Shown: in pieces, positions 56,845-64,000 of the stretch
Layout: the number at the start of each line of letters is the position of its first letter
How positions within the stretch are numbered: position 1 is the first letter of the stretch
Assembly: GCA_977017575.1 (NCBI GenBank)
Contig: CDRNVI010000012.1
Span: 930,001 to 994,000, forward strand
Direction: 5' to 3'
Length of the DNA stretch: 64,000 nt
Origin: Paramoeba atlantica
Taxonomy: Eukaryota > Discosea
The notes under the pieces: model-generated
The model's input: only the letters and a program-made list of their open reading frames with translations
What the model was told of the DNA's origin: nothing
Database searches by the model: none
Made by a program: the position numbers and the translations under genes

Positions 56845-56952
56845 TATTGTAGAGAGAAATATAGGGGCGATACCGCGTTTGAAATGCATTTATCCAGATA
56901 CAACAGTAAAGTACAATTGAACGCTTGATAAAGTACAATTGAACGCTTCGAT

Positions 56953-57483
56953 ATGGACGGCGAAACCTTCACAACCAAGTTGGCCAAAGCCCTTCGCCTT
57001 GGTACAGACGAACCGTTTGCAACAATACACGCGAAGGACCCGATGCATGGCGACTTGTCGACAACTGCTATTGATAGCTATATCGAAATTAAGCAAATCA
57101 TGAGTTTGCTCAATTTTGGTGAGAAAGCTTATCTTGCGTACGATCTTGTGGCTCAATTTATAAGTTTGAATACATGTGAAGAGCTTCACGAAAAGTTCCG
57201 CGAACAAAAAAGCATTGTTTATGCAAAGTCACGCAATCTAGAGTCACGTAACACGTCGTCTGACTCATTTCGCTCTGAATTATGTCTAAATACTCTTTCC
57301 AAGGTCATCCAGCAAATGAGCTCTCTCAGCTCGGAAGATTGTAGAGGTACATCCCGTCTCATCGCTTGTTCCTTCCTACGCGGGCGTGTTCGATCGTATC
57401 TTGCGGAGAGAAAGGATTGTACTTCGTCAGATGTAGATGAATGGTACGCTGCGCAACGTATCATCCGAAGGTCATTGCGATGA
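56953..57483 (+). CDS. Unidentified protein, tandem paralogue 1
   Basis: 176 residues. It shares with the gene at 58140 a colinear helical core: SLLNFGEKAYLAYDLVAQFI, then SFRSELCLNTLSKVIQQMSS, then SEDCRGTSRLIACSFLRGRV and RSYLAE. Predicted all-helical, soluble, no known family. The tandem position of the pair suggests duplication. Confidence 0.65.
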   Translation: MDGETFTTKLAKALRLGTDEPFATIHAKDPMHGDLSTTAIDSYIEIKQIMSLLNFGEKAYLAYDLVAQFISLNTCEELHEKFREQKSIVYAKSRNLESRNTSSDSFRSELCLNTLSKVIQQMSSLSSEDCRGTSRLIACSFLRGRVRSYLAERKDCTSSDVDEWYAAQRIIRRSLR

Positions 57484-58139
57484 AATTATAAATCAAAATG
57501 TTTTTAGAATCCATACAAATATAATTAACAAGATCAAAAAGTGATGTGATACGACGGCATTAAGATTGATAGCGCAAAGTCCACCCACCTCAATTCTTCA
57601 ACGGAGGCCAAGCTGTAACAAGTGAAAAACAAATGGGAAGATCTCTTTTCTGTTTTTTAAGTCGTTATTTAAGGTGTCTATATTTCCGAAAATTGTAAGT
57701 CTATTTACAGTATTCAGATTCTTGCTCCCGAAGTTAGTATGCGATACTGAAAATACAAAGTGCTACTCTTGCCACTACATCATGCGTTTATACATCTTAC
57801 TTTACTTACTCCTTTACTATCTGTGCTATCTCATCTAAAATAGGAGGTAGCCAAAATATAAAGTATCCAGGTAGTATTAAAATACATACATGTACATTTG
57901 ATTCGAATCCCTTGCTTCATAAATTATATTTATTGTCTGTAGAGACTTCCCCCCGGTCGCGACATTGATTACAAAAAAGAGTTTGCATAATAGTGACCAT
58001 AAAATTGGAAAAAAATCAAGTATTTTCTCAAAATAATTTTTAATGCATTTCTTAGAAATGCATCGTAGAAATTCTACAAGCATTTTTTATAGCATTTTCA
58101 AGCATTCCACCAAACTCATCAGATACATCGCTCCGTAAT
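57484..58139. other. Non-coding stretch
   Basis: AT-rich spacer between the two paralogues; no repeat recognised. Confidence 0.5.
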
Positions 58140-58703
58140 ATGGATTTTTCGCTGGCTGGTGACGACCCAAATTCTAATGATGATGCTTTTCTGGAATTCC
58201 AAACGAAGCACTCATTGAAAAGAATGGAAAAACTTGAAGGCATTTACTCTGATACGGAGGAAGGTCATGTTCCTACGTGCCACGATTCAGTGAGAGCGGA
58301 GCGTTTAGACCTACCAGAAATTTGTTCTCATTATAAAGTATTATCGCGTTACGCTTCCATTGTTGCTCTTGTTTCCAAGCTTGATCAGGGTGAACGAGCA
58401 TACGTGGCATACGAACTAGTGGGATCTTACGTTGGCGAAGAACATTTACTAGGCCTAAAAGAAGCATCGCCATCAGAATGGAAATCGCAACTGCAAAACC
58501 AAGGAAAAAATTCGAAAAAACCTTTTCGATACGAGTTGTGCAACGAAATTTTGCGTCTCATAAATCGGCGTGTCTCGGATCTCACACCTCGTGAGTGCTT
58601 TTGCGTCAGCTGTCGTGTGGCCTGCTTACTTTTACGAGCCCGTGTCGTTCGGTATTGCCAAAAACATCCAGCGTCTCGCATGAACCCTGACTGGACTTGG
58701 TAA
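58140..58703 (+). CDS. Unidentified protein, tandem paralogue 2
   Basis: 187 residues. Aligns with the gene at 56953 over ALVSKLDQGERAYVAYELVG, then FRYELCNEILRLINRRVSDL, then RECFCVSCRVACLLLRARVV. Conserved features of the pair: GExAYxAYxLV, FRxELCxxxL, CRxxCxxLRxRV. The N-terminal 40 residues are acidic and differ. No known family. The matching core in two diverged copies supports both as real genes. Confidence 0.65.
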   Translation: MDFSLAGDDPNSNDDAFLEFQTKHSLKRMEKLEGIYSDTEEGHVPTCHDSVRAERLDLPEICSHYKVLSRYASIVALVSKLDQGERAYVAYELVGSYVGEEHLLGLKEASPSEWKSQLQNQGKNSKKPFRYELCNEILRLINRRVSDLTPRECFCVSCRVACLLLRARVVRYCQKHPASRMNPDWTW

Positions 58704-59251
58704 ACGCTTGTTCTACAGTGCATATGAAAAAAAAGTAAAAATTCATTACTTGCTCAGTCAATAATTATTTTTTTTTGTTTTAACAGCCTACATCAGAATT
58801 GTTCAAAGATTATATTCTAAATACATGTAATTTGGAAAGGTTAATGCACGGGATTTACAATATCGCGCACTAATCTATTTTGTGTATATCGCAGATAGTA
58901 AGCTTCCTTTATACTTAGAACGTTTTTTTCAAAGGAATTATGCTATTAGGTGCACCTTGCTTCATTATTGTTTTAGATTATCTTAAGAATGTTAAGTGTT
59001 TTATTAAGAATTATGCTTCTTACTGAGCTACTTACTTGAACTAGTTACAGTAAGATTAGCTTGCGTATTCCTTCCTTGCAATGCAAAGTACAAATGAGTA
59101 TGTGTTCAGAAACAAATCTCTCAATTGCAATATTTTTTTATTCCAGTTCATTTGGATATCCTATTTCGGTATCATACCATCATTCATGTATCTGTGCACA
59201 AAGTGTCAAAAGGAAAATTGTTTCTTTTTTATTCTTCACATCACTTTTCTT
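58704..59251. other. Non-coding stretch
   Basis: AT-rich. The last 60 bases are a pyrimidine tract (ttctttttt attcttcac) before the first H1-like gene. An upstream in-frame ATG at 59081 exists but its codons encode an unrelated hydrophobic run and are discounted. Confidence 0.5.
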
Positions 59252-59512
59252 ATGGCTGCTCCTAGCAAAGCGATCAAGAAGGTTGTCAAAAAGATTTCCG
59301 CATCGAAGAAGAGCGTTAAAAAGGTACAGGCCACGCGTGTTGTCAAACCGAAAAAGTCGAGCCCCGCAAAACGTAAGGCAAGTCCGGCCAAAAAATCTAC
59401 TGCTAAGAAAGCCTCTAAAAAGGTCGTGAAGAAGCCTGCGAAATCTGCTGGCAAGCGTTCTTCTAAAAGAAAAGCAAACACCAGCAAAGCGAAGAAGCCC
59501 GCGAAAAAATAA
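59252..59512 (+). CDS. Histone H1-like lysine-rich protein 1
   Basis: 86 residues, about 40% Lys, starting MAAPSKAIKKVVKKISASKK. Contains SPAKRKASPAKKS and KKPAKSAGKRSSKRK. SPAK/SPKK-type repeats bind the minor groove of AT-rich DNA. There is no winged-helix globular domain, as in kinetoplastid H1 and the tails of other H1s. Nuclear linker-histone role inferred. Confidence 0.8.
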   Translation: MAAPSKAIKKVVKKISASKKSVKKVQATRVVKPKKSSPAKRKASPAKKSTAKKASKKVVKKPAKSAGKRSSKRKANTSKAKKPAKK

Positions 59513-60732
59513 AGAAGAATTGATGCATACCTCGTATCTCAGAATATGCGCAACATGTATGTTAATTTGAGCTGCTCTTCTTCACACAGACATAGCATTT
59601 CTTTTCTGGTTATGCCGTGTGAAAAGTCTTTTTTACCAAGCTCCACGAAGCGACATAAGTGTTTTATATCCTGATTGATATATTTATCGTAATCCAATAA
59701 TAGTTCGGAGAAATTTTTATCAAAAAATGTTTATACGGCACAGCGTGTTATAAATTATAATTGCTTAGCATTCCTTCATCACGTTAACCCGCTTCATTTA
59801 ATTTTTTTACTTGCCTTTGACCGGTATTACCATGACAACATCTTTTAAAACTTGTGAGGAACAAACCAGATGGCATGAGTATGGGAAGTGCAACCTTTTT
59901 TTCAAGAAGAATCTCGGGACGAAGATGGCTGAGAAATGTGGATAAGAAATTAGAGCCTGAGTTTCTATGGAACTACACTCAGAATCTTGTGCAAGTTTCG
60001 CGCACCGAGCTGTCGCAGCAGATGTTATAAAACGTGCGAGTGGCAGAAGGGCAGTGATTATACCCCGAGCATTGGCTTTGATCCCCAGAGCTGCCGTTTC
60101 CTCACTCGAAATGGTTTTGAATAATGTTCGGTTTGAGTGTTGAGGCACATTGGTCTTCTGTCGCGTACAGTTCAGTTCTAGGATATAACAGTTGCGGGGC
60201 TACGGGTGTGATCTCGCGTGATCTCCAGTGAACTTGCGTTTTTTCGCGCGATATCGCGTGATCCCGTTTTAGACTCACCCACAGCCCCTCAATTAATGAC
60301 TAAGACGGGTGTTAGTACCTTTAGAAGTTTGTAGATTCGAACCTGTAAAGTGCATTTCAATCGAAAATTTAAATTCGCAGAAAGCAACTCCAAAGCTGAA
60401 GGAATGGTATCAAGTGCCTGAGCCACACGTAACGTTCCATTCATGGGAAGCCTAAAATATTCCTTTGCGTACTAACCCGCCATAAATTAGATGCCATAAA
60501 AGGGGCCAAAATGAACAAACAATATTCATAGGAGTGGAAAGTGTTTTATGAAAGCGAATTAGCTTAAGCAGATCACCTTTTTTATAAAACAATTATACTC
60601 CACCATACTAATTTTATGTTTGCATCGAAAACTTTGTTTTTACTGTGGACGGTCTTCGTTGATATCTATTTTCTAACTAGATTATACTCGAATAAATTCC
60701 AGTTTCAAATCACAAAATTCCCTTTCAATTTT
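59513..60732. other. Non-coding stretch inside the H1-like cluster
   Basis: 1.2 kb, the largest gap in the cluster. A cluster of CGCGTGATC/CGCGATATCGCG words is at 60205-60262. A - strand frame at 60148-59807 (113 residues) and short + strand frames overlap each other here, and none is convincing. Confidence 0.45.
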
Positions 60733-61002
60733 ATGTCTGCGTCAGCAAAAGTCTCCAAAAAAGTGATTAAGGTCTCATCGACTAAGAAAGGGGTAAAGAA
60801 AGTAACTAAAACTCTGGAAAAACGAAGTGTAAAATCTAAGAAAGCTAACCCTGCGAAAAAAATGACCAAGAAAAACACCAAGAAAACGGCGAAAAAAAAC
60901 ATATCAAAGAAACCGCTCGTAAAAAAATCTAGCAAGAAATCTCCTGCAAAAAGAAAGTCTTCTTCCAAAGTAAGCAAGTCTAAGGTTTCTAGAAAAGTAT
61001 AA
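60733..61002 (+). CDS. Histone H1-like lysine-rich protein 2
   Basis: 89 residues from ATG 60733 (MSASAKVSKKVIKVSSTKKG). Order matches protein 1: VSSTKKGVKKVTK, a KKANPAKKMTKK segment, KKSPAKRKSSSKVSKSKV. The upstream ATG at 60616 would add an unrelated hydrophobic leader and is discounted. No globular domain. Confidence 0.8.
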   Translation: MSASAKVSKKVIKVSSTKKGVKKVTKTLEKRSVKSKKANPAKKMTKKNTKKTAKKNISKKPLVKKSSKKSPAKRKSSSKVSKSKVSRKV

Positions 61003-61337
61003 GGCACCTAAGGTTTTCTAAAAAAATAACTTGAAACATAGGCGCAGTTATTAATATCTGTCGAAAATCTACGAAAACCGAACGCCTTTCATTCTTCTGT
61101 TGTTTTGTTTTTGTTATACCAAAATCTCGTAAATAACGATACGCCATTTTCTAGTATGAAACGACATATATTATTTCTTGCTGCGCTTAATCGTGTTTCC
61201 TGTCTCTTCCTCAACCTTATTGTACTATTTGTAGGAGACTGAACATCATGAAAAGTAAGGCGATACTTGCTCTCGCATATTGTACTTCTATTTTTCCTTC
61301 TTAGTATATTTTTTCTCTTGTTCTGTTTTACTACACA
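61003..61337. other. Spacer between H1-like genes
   Basis: AT-rich; contains tatttttccttcttag (AG at 61303-61304) before the next gene. Nothing else recognised. Confidence 0.5.
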
Positions 61338-61586
61338 ATGGCTGCACCTGCTAAGTCTGTCCAGAAGAACGCCAAGAAGGCCGTCTCATCCAAGAAAGGG
61401 GTAAAAAAAGTAAAAAAGACGCAGACCAAACGTGCTGCACAACCCAAGCGAAAGGCTAGTCCTATCAAGAAAGGCGTAAAAAAGGTAGCTAAAAATATCA
61501 TAAAAAAGTCTGTAGCAAAGAAAACTACTAAGAAGAGTCCTGCAAAGCGCAAGGCAAGTCCCAAAACAAGGCCTTCTAAGAAATAG
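61338..61586 (+). CDS. Histone H1-like lysine-rich protein 3
   Basis: 82 residues (MAAPAKSVQKNAKKAVSSKK). Shares SSKKGVKKVKKTQTKR, RKASPIKKGVKKVAKN and KKSPAKRKASPKTRPSKK with its neighbours. Same architecture: short helical lead, then KK/SPAK repeats, no globular domain. Confidence 0.8.
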   Translation: MAAPAKSVQKNAKKAVSSKKGVKKVKKTQTKRAAQPKRKASPIKKGVKKVAKNIIKKSVAKKTTKKSPAKRKASPKTRPSKK

Positions 61587-61896
61587 ATCTCAGAGCAGTT
61601 GGCAGTAGTGTCTCGGGCCTATACATGCTGATTATCATTCGGAATTGGCTACCATTCTAGCGCTAATGTTTCATTTGATACGCATATTGAAATGGCATTT
61701 TGAGCGTACGGCGTACGCTTTCTTGTCTTTTCGATTAAAGGCATTATGTTCTGATTGACACATTATTGATACATCTTGTCTAAAAGCAAAATAAAATTTC
61801 TTGCCTACTGATAATTTAAGTAGTGTCAGTATTTAGATTTCATTATACTGGATTTCCAGACTACTTTTAACTACGTTTACTCCTTCATTTCTCCTC
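61587..61896. other. Spacer between H1-like genes
   Basis: AT-rich; pyrimidine-rich at the 3' end (ctccttcatttctcctc) before the next ATG. Nothing else recognised. Confidence 0.5.
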
Positions 61897-62151
61897 ATGG
61901 CTGTTCCTGCTAAAATTGCCAAAAAGGTGACCAAAAAAGTTTCGTCTTCCAAAAAGGGCGTAAAGAAATCAGCGAAATTACAAGCGAAGCGTTCCGTTAA
62001 ATCAAAGAAGACTGCTCCGAAACGCAAAGCGAGCCCAGCCAAAAAAAATTCTAAGAAGATAGTCAAAAAGGCAAGTAAAAAGAGCATGAAAAAGCCCATT
62101 GCGAAGAAACTTGCCAAAAAATCAGTTGCGAAGAAAGTAAAAAAGGCGTAA
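61897..62151 (+). CDS. Histone H1-like lysine-rich protein 4
   Basis: 84 residues (MAVPAKIAKKVTKKVSSSKK). SSSKKGVKKSAKLQAKRSVK, KRKASPAKKNSKKIVKKASK, KKLAKKSVAKKVKKA. The most Lys-rich and least Pro-containing of the four. Four non-identical tandem copies in 2.9 kb indicate an old duplicated cluster. Confidence 0.8.
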   Translation: MAVPAKIAKKVTKKVSSSKKGVKKSAKLQAKRSVKSKKTAPKRKASPAKKNSKKIVKKASKKSMKKPIAKKLAKKSVAKKVKKA

Positions 62152-62460
62152 ACGCTCGATGCCAAGTACCGTTGTGCAAACAGACACGAAGTTGTAGGCT
62201 GATGTCTATACTGTAGTCCACGTCGATGCTTTGTTGTATTACATTCCCCAACTACGAAGCGTTTTCGGCATCTGCGCCGAAGATTTGACCTGTTTTTATA
62301 GTGTAACCGAACAGTCATTTCATTTTGTGTCATACTGCATAGAAAAAAATATCAATAGAACAAAGTTTTCTATTTGAAGCTTTTTCAGTGCATCGATTTG
62401 AAGGAAATCATTCACTATTTTTAATTAAAGATTGCTTTCCTAATCGTTTTCTCTTTTTCG
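62152..62460. other. Non-coding stretch
   Basis: Spacer after the H1-like cluster; nothing recognised. The last 20 bases (ttttctctttttcg) are pyrimidine-rich. Confidence 0.5.
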
Positions 62461-63474
62461 ATGAAAAAGTTGTTCCAACTGTGGCTTACGCCTACGTCCG
62501 TCCTACCACTCCCCGGTCTCTACATATTTCGCGAAGCATTTTCTCCACAGAATGTCCCCAGTTGTTTACCTCCTTCAGAAGCGGCCGCGCGGTACGTCAG
62601 CGGTTCGTTGCTTCAGTCATCCTCACCTGAGACCTTAATGATACAGCTCATGCGAGAGAACTTCTTACCATATCTTATTCAGCGCATTCGTAGCTTCCCC
62701 TCCGACAATATACCCTCCGAGACGGAAGCTTCTCCCGTAGCCCAATACGCATCCCAGTTATACGCCCTGGAAACCATATCTGCACTGCGTCACAACTTAT
62801 CCAAAGAAGACACGTTCCGCTCGGTCTTACAATGGTTTCAGTACCGTCAGGCGTTTCGATCCTCGGTACATCTAATCCGGGACAGTCGATGTTTACATCA
62901 AGCGAGTCCCGAGATTTCGTATTTTGATTTCATCAAAGACATGGGTTCGTTGTGTGCGAAAACAACCGACCTGGACTCAACTTGTGTGAACGTTCTTGGT
63001 CTCACGGGAAAGGGGTTGGCAAACACTAGTCATCGAGACACCGCGGTGGGATGGGATCAGATGGGTCAATTCCTGTCTCGTAAACTCTCTCCTGAGATTT
63101 CCATGATTACACAAACCGCAAAAGACCTGCAGGCGCAGCAAAACAAAATGACACAGAAAAGTTTTGTTTGGTGCTTCCTGCGATTGTGGTGTTGTGTGGC
63201 GGTGGCCTGGCGTGGATCTTCCAGCATCGATGACCTGCAAAGTGTCTTCGCGTCCCACCAGTGGGTGTTGACCACACACTACATCACACGGACGTGTGAG
63301 GAGGTGAGGGGGAGGTTGAGCTCGGAGAAGGCGCTGTCCGAGACCCGCACGGGTTCTCCCTTGACGCAGGATGTCATGCACAAGTTGTTGTGTCGTACCC
63401 CGTTGGATGTGCCTCCGCCAGCGACGATACCGATCCCAGCGAAGCGTTTGCTTCCGACGGAGGAAGGAGTCTAG
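62461..63474 (+). CDS. Unidentified protein, 337 residues
   Basis: N-terminus MKKLFQLWLTPTSVLPLPGL is hydrophobic and basic (weak mitochondrial or membrane-association look). The body is helical: ETLMIQLMRENFLPYLIQRI, SQLYALETISALRHNLSKED, ITQTAKDLQAQQNKMTQKSF, VFASHQWVLTTHYITRTCEE. The tail is Pro-rich. No family recognised. The 3' half is GC-rich. Confidence 0.6.
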   Translation: MKKLFQLWLTPTSVLPLPGLYIFREAFSPQNVPSCLPPSEAAARYVSGSLLQSSSPETLMIQLMRENFLPYLIQRIRSFPSDNIPSETEASPVAQYASQLYALETISALRHNLSKEDTFRSVLQWFQYRQAFRSSVHLIRDSRCLHQASPEISYFDFIKDMGSLCAKTTDLDSTCVNVLGLTGKGLANTSHRDTAVGWDQMGQFLSRKLSPEISMITQTAKDLQAQQNKMTQKSFVWCFLRLWCCVAVAWRGSSSIDDLQSVFASHQWVLTTHYITRTCEEVRGRLSSEKALSETRTGSPLTQDVMHKLLCRTPLDVPPPATIPIPAKRLLPTEEGV

Positions 63475-63735
63475 GGAAGTTGTGTAAAATCGTGTAGTAT
63501 AGAAAATAGGCTTAAAAAATCTACATTACTCGAAATTTTTCTCGCTGTTTCGTTGAATTTAGTTGTTGGAAATTTATTGCACATGTTTAGATCAAGCATT
63601 CTCGACGGATGAGACTCAAAAAATGGTAGTATATTTTTGAAGGTACGCACGAATCGTAAAGCGTTTGCATGTTCTTGCAGTCTACTTTTTTATACACCCT
63701 TTTTTTATATTACATAGACTTCAATCCGTGCAGCG

Positions 63736-63939
63736 ATGCTGTTCATTGGAACACTCGTTTTTATTTTCATTGGGACTGCACTGGCTGCAACGCTACACTT
63801 GTGGGCATCGGAACGCACTCGCCTTTTAAGGATCCTCATCCCCCTAGGACTTTTTTGTATGTGGCTATCCTACGCAATAATTTATGTGGCCCAGATTCAT
63901 CCGTTAATTATCCCGACGCGCATCAGGCAGTCTCATTAA
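63736..63939 (+). CDS. VMA9: V-type ATPase V0 subunit e
   Basis: 67 residues with two membrane helices (LFIGTLVFIFIGTALAATL; RILIPLGLFCMWLSYAIIYV) followed by AQIHPLIIPTR, matching the family ending MxWxxxYxxQxxPLIxP of subunit e. Part of the membrane V0 sector of the proton pump. The ATG is 3 bases after a pyrimidine tract ending in cag, a candidate acceptor. Confidence 0.85.
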   Translation: MLFIGTLVFIFIGTALAATLHLWASERTRLLRILIPLGLFCMWLSYAIIYVAQIHPLIIPTRIRQSH

Positions 63940-64000
63940 TGTTATGACTATTATAGTCTTAAGTCCTGTATATTACCACGTTGAGTCTGATGAAGCGTAG

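Noticed and set aside
59081-59251. Upstream extension of the first H1-like gene from ATG 59081
   Set aside because: Adds a hydrophobic stretch absent from the three paralogues and lies across the pyrimidine tract.
59807-60148. 113-residue - strand frame inside the H1-like cluster
   Set aside because: No recognisable domain, opposite to all identified genes, and overlapped by other frames; kept only as part of the non-coding stretch.
60320-60350. Possible tRNA on the - strand (GGTTCGAATC)
   Set aside because: Flanking sequence does not form a cloverleaf.
60616-60732. Upstream extension of the second H1-like gene from ATG 60616
   Set aside because: Same reason: unrelated hydrophobic leader, not shared by paralogues.

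Overview
The window is nuclear DNA of a compact, intron-poor eukaryote. About 40 protein genes are supported, and every one identified by family lies on the + strand. The genes are short-spaced and uninterrupted; the longest runs 1,711 codons without an intron. Many starts sit shortly downstream of a pyrimidine tract ending in AG. One-way gene arrays with an acceptor-like site before each gene are the hallmark of polycistronic transcription with spliced-leader trans-splicing. The four small lysine-rich H1-like proteins without a globular domain also resemble kinetoplastid histone H1. I therefore infer a kinetoplastid-like or other euglenozoan protist. No spliced-leader gene or rRNA is present to settle the lineage.

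Layout. 1-6.5 kb: mitoribosomal uL2m (cut by the window edge), an RRM protein, RBX1 and the GPI-anchor enzyme PIG-O. 6.6-11 kb: two Tc1/mariner elements around the PP2A activator PTPA. 11.3-12.2 kb: an unidentified gene. 12.9-15.3 kb: a nest of inverted-repeat elements. 15.8-20.9 kb: DNA polymerase zeta (REV3). 21.4-28.5 kb: membrane and unidentified proteins plus two LRR proteins. 28.8-36.3 kb: eS24, mitochondrial-type proteins, DPH5, a coiled-coil membrane protein and two miniproteins. 36.4-38.4 kb: a second block of palindromic elements. 38.4-43.5 kb: two more LRR proteins around a U5-40K-like WD40 protein, then a NOM1/Sgd1-like protein. 43.7-46.7 kb: a third repeat block with two nested Merlin-type transposons. 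47-56 kb: eL8, a CCCH zinc-finger protein, an acylated small protein, RAD23, an unidentified protein, mitochondrial ACP and a Kv channel. 57-64 kb: a paralogous gene pair, four tandem H1-like genes, an unidentified gene and V-ATPase subunit e.

The genes do not form one pathway; the mix (translation, ubiquitin, DNA repair, GPI anchors, chromatin) is what a polycistronic array would show. Four signals stand out. (1) At least nine short elements are flanked by TA, and most end in C-runs followed by a TTATA-like block. (2) Three long hairpins with unrelated arms share a core of about 36 bp. (3) One Merlin-type element lies inside another, each with a perfect 8-bp target duplication. (4) Four unrelated GC-rich genes switch from C-rich to G-rich halfway along the coding strand.
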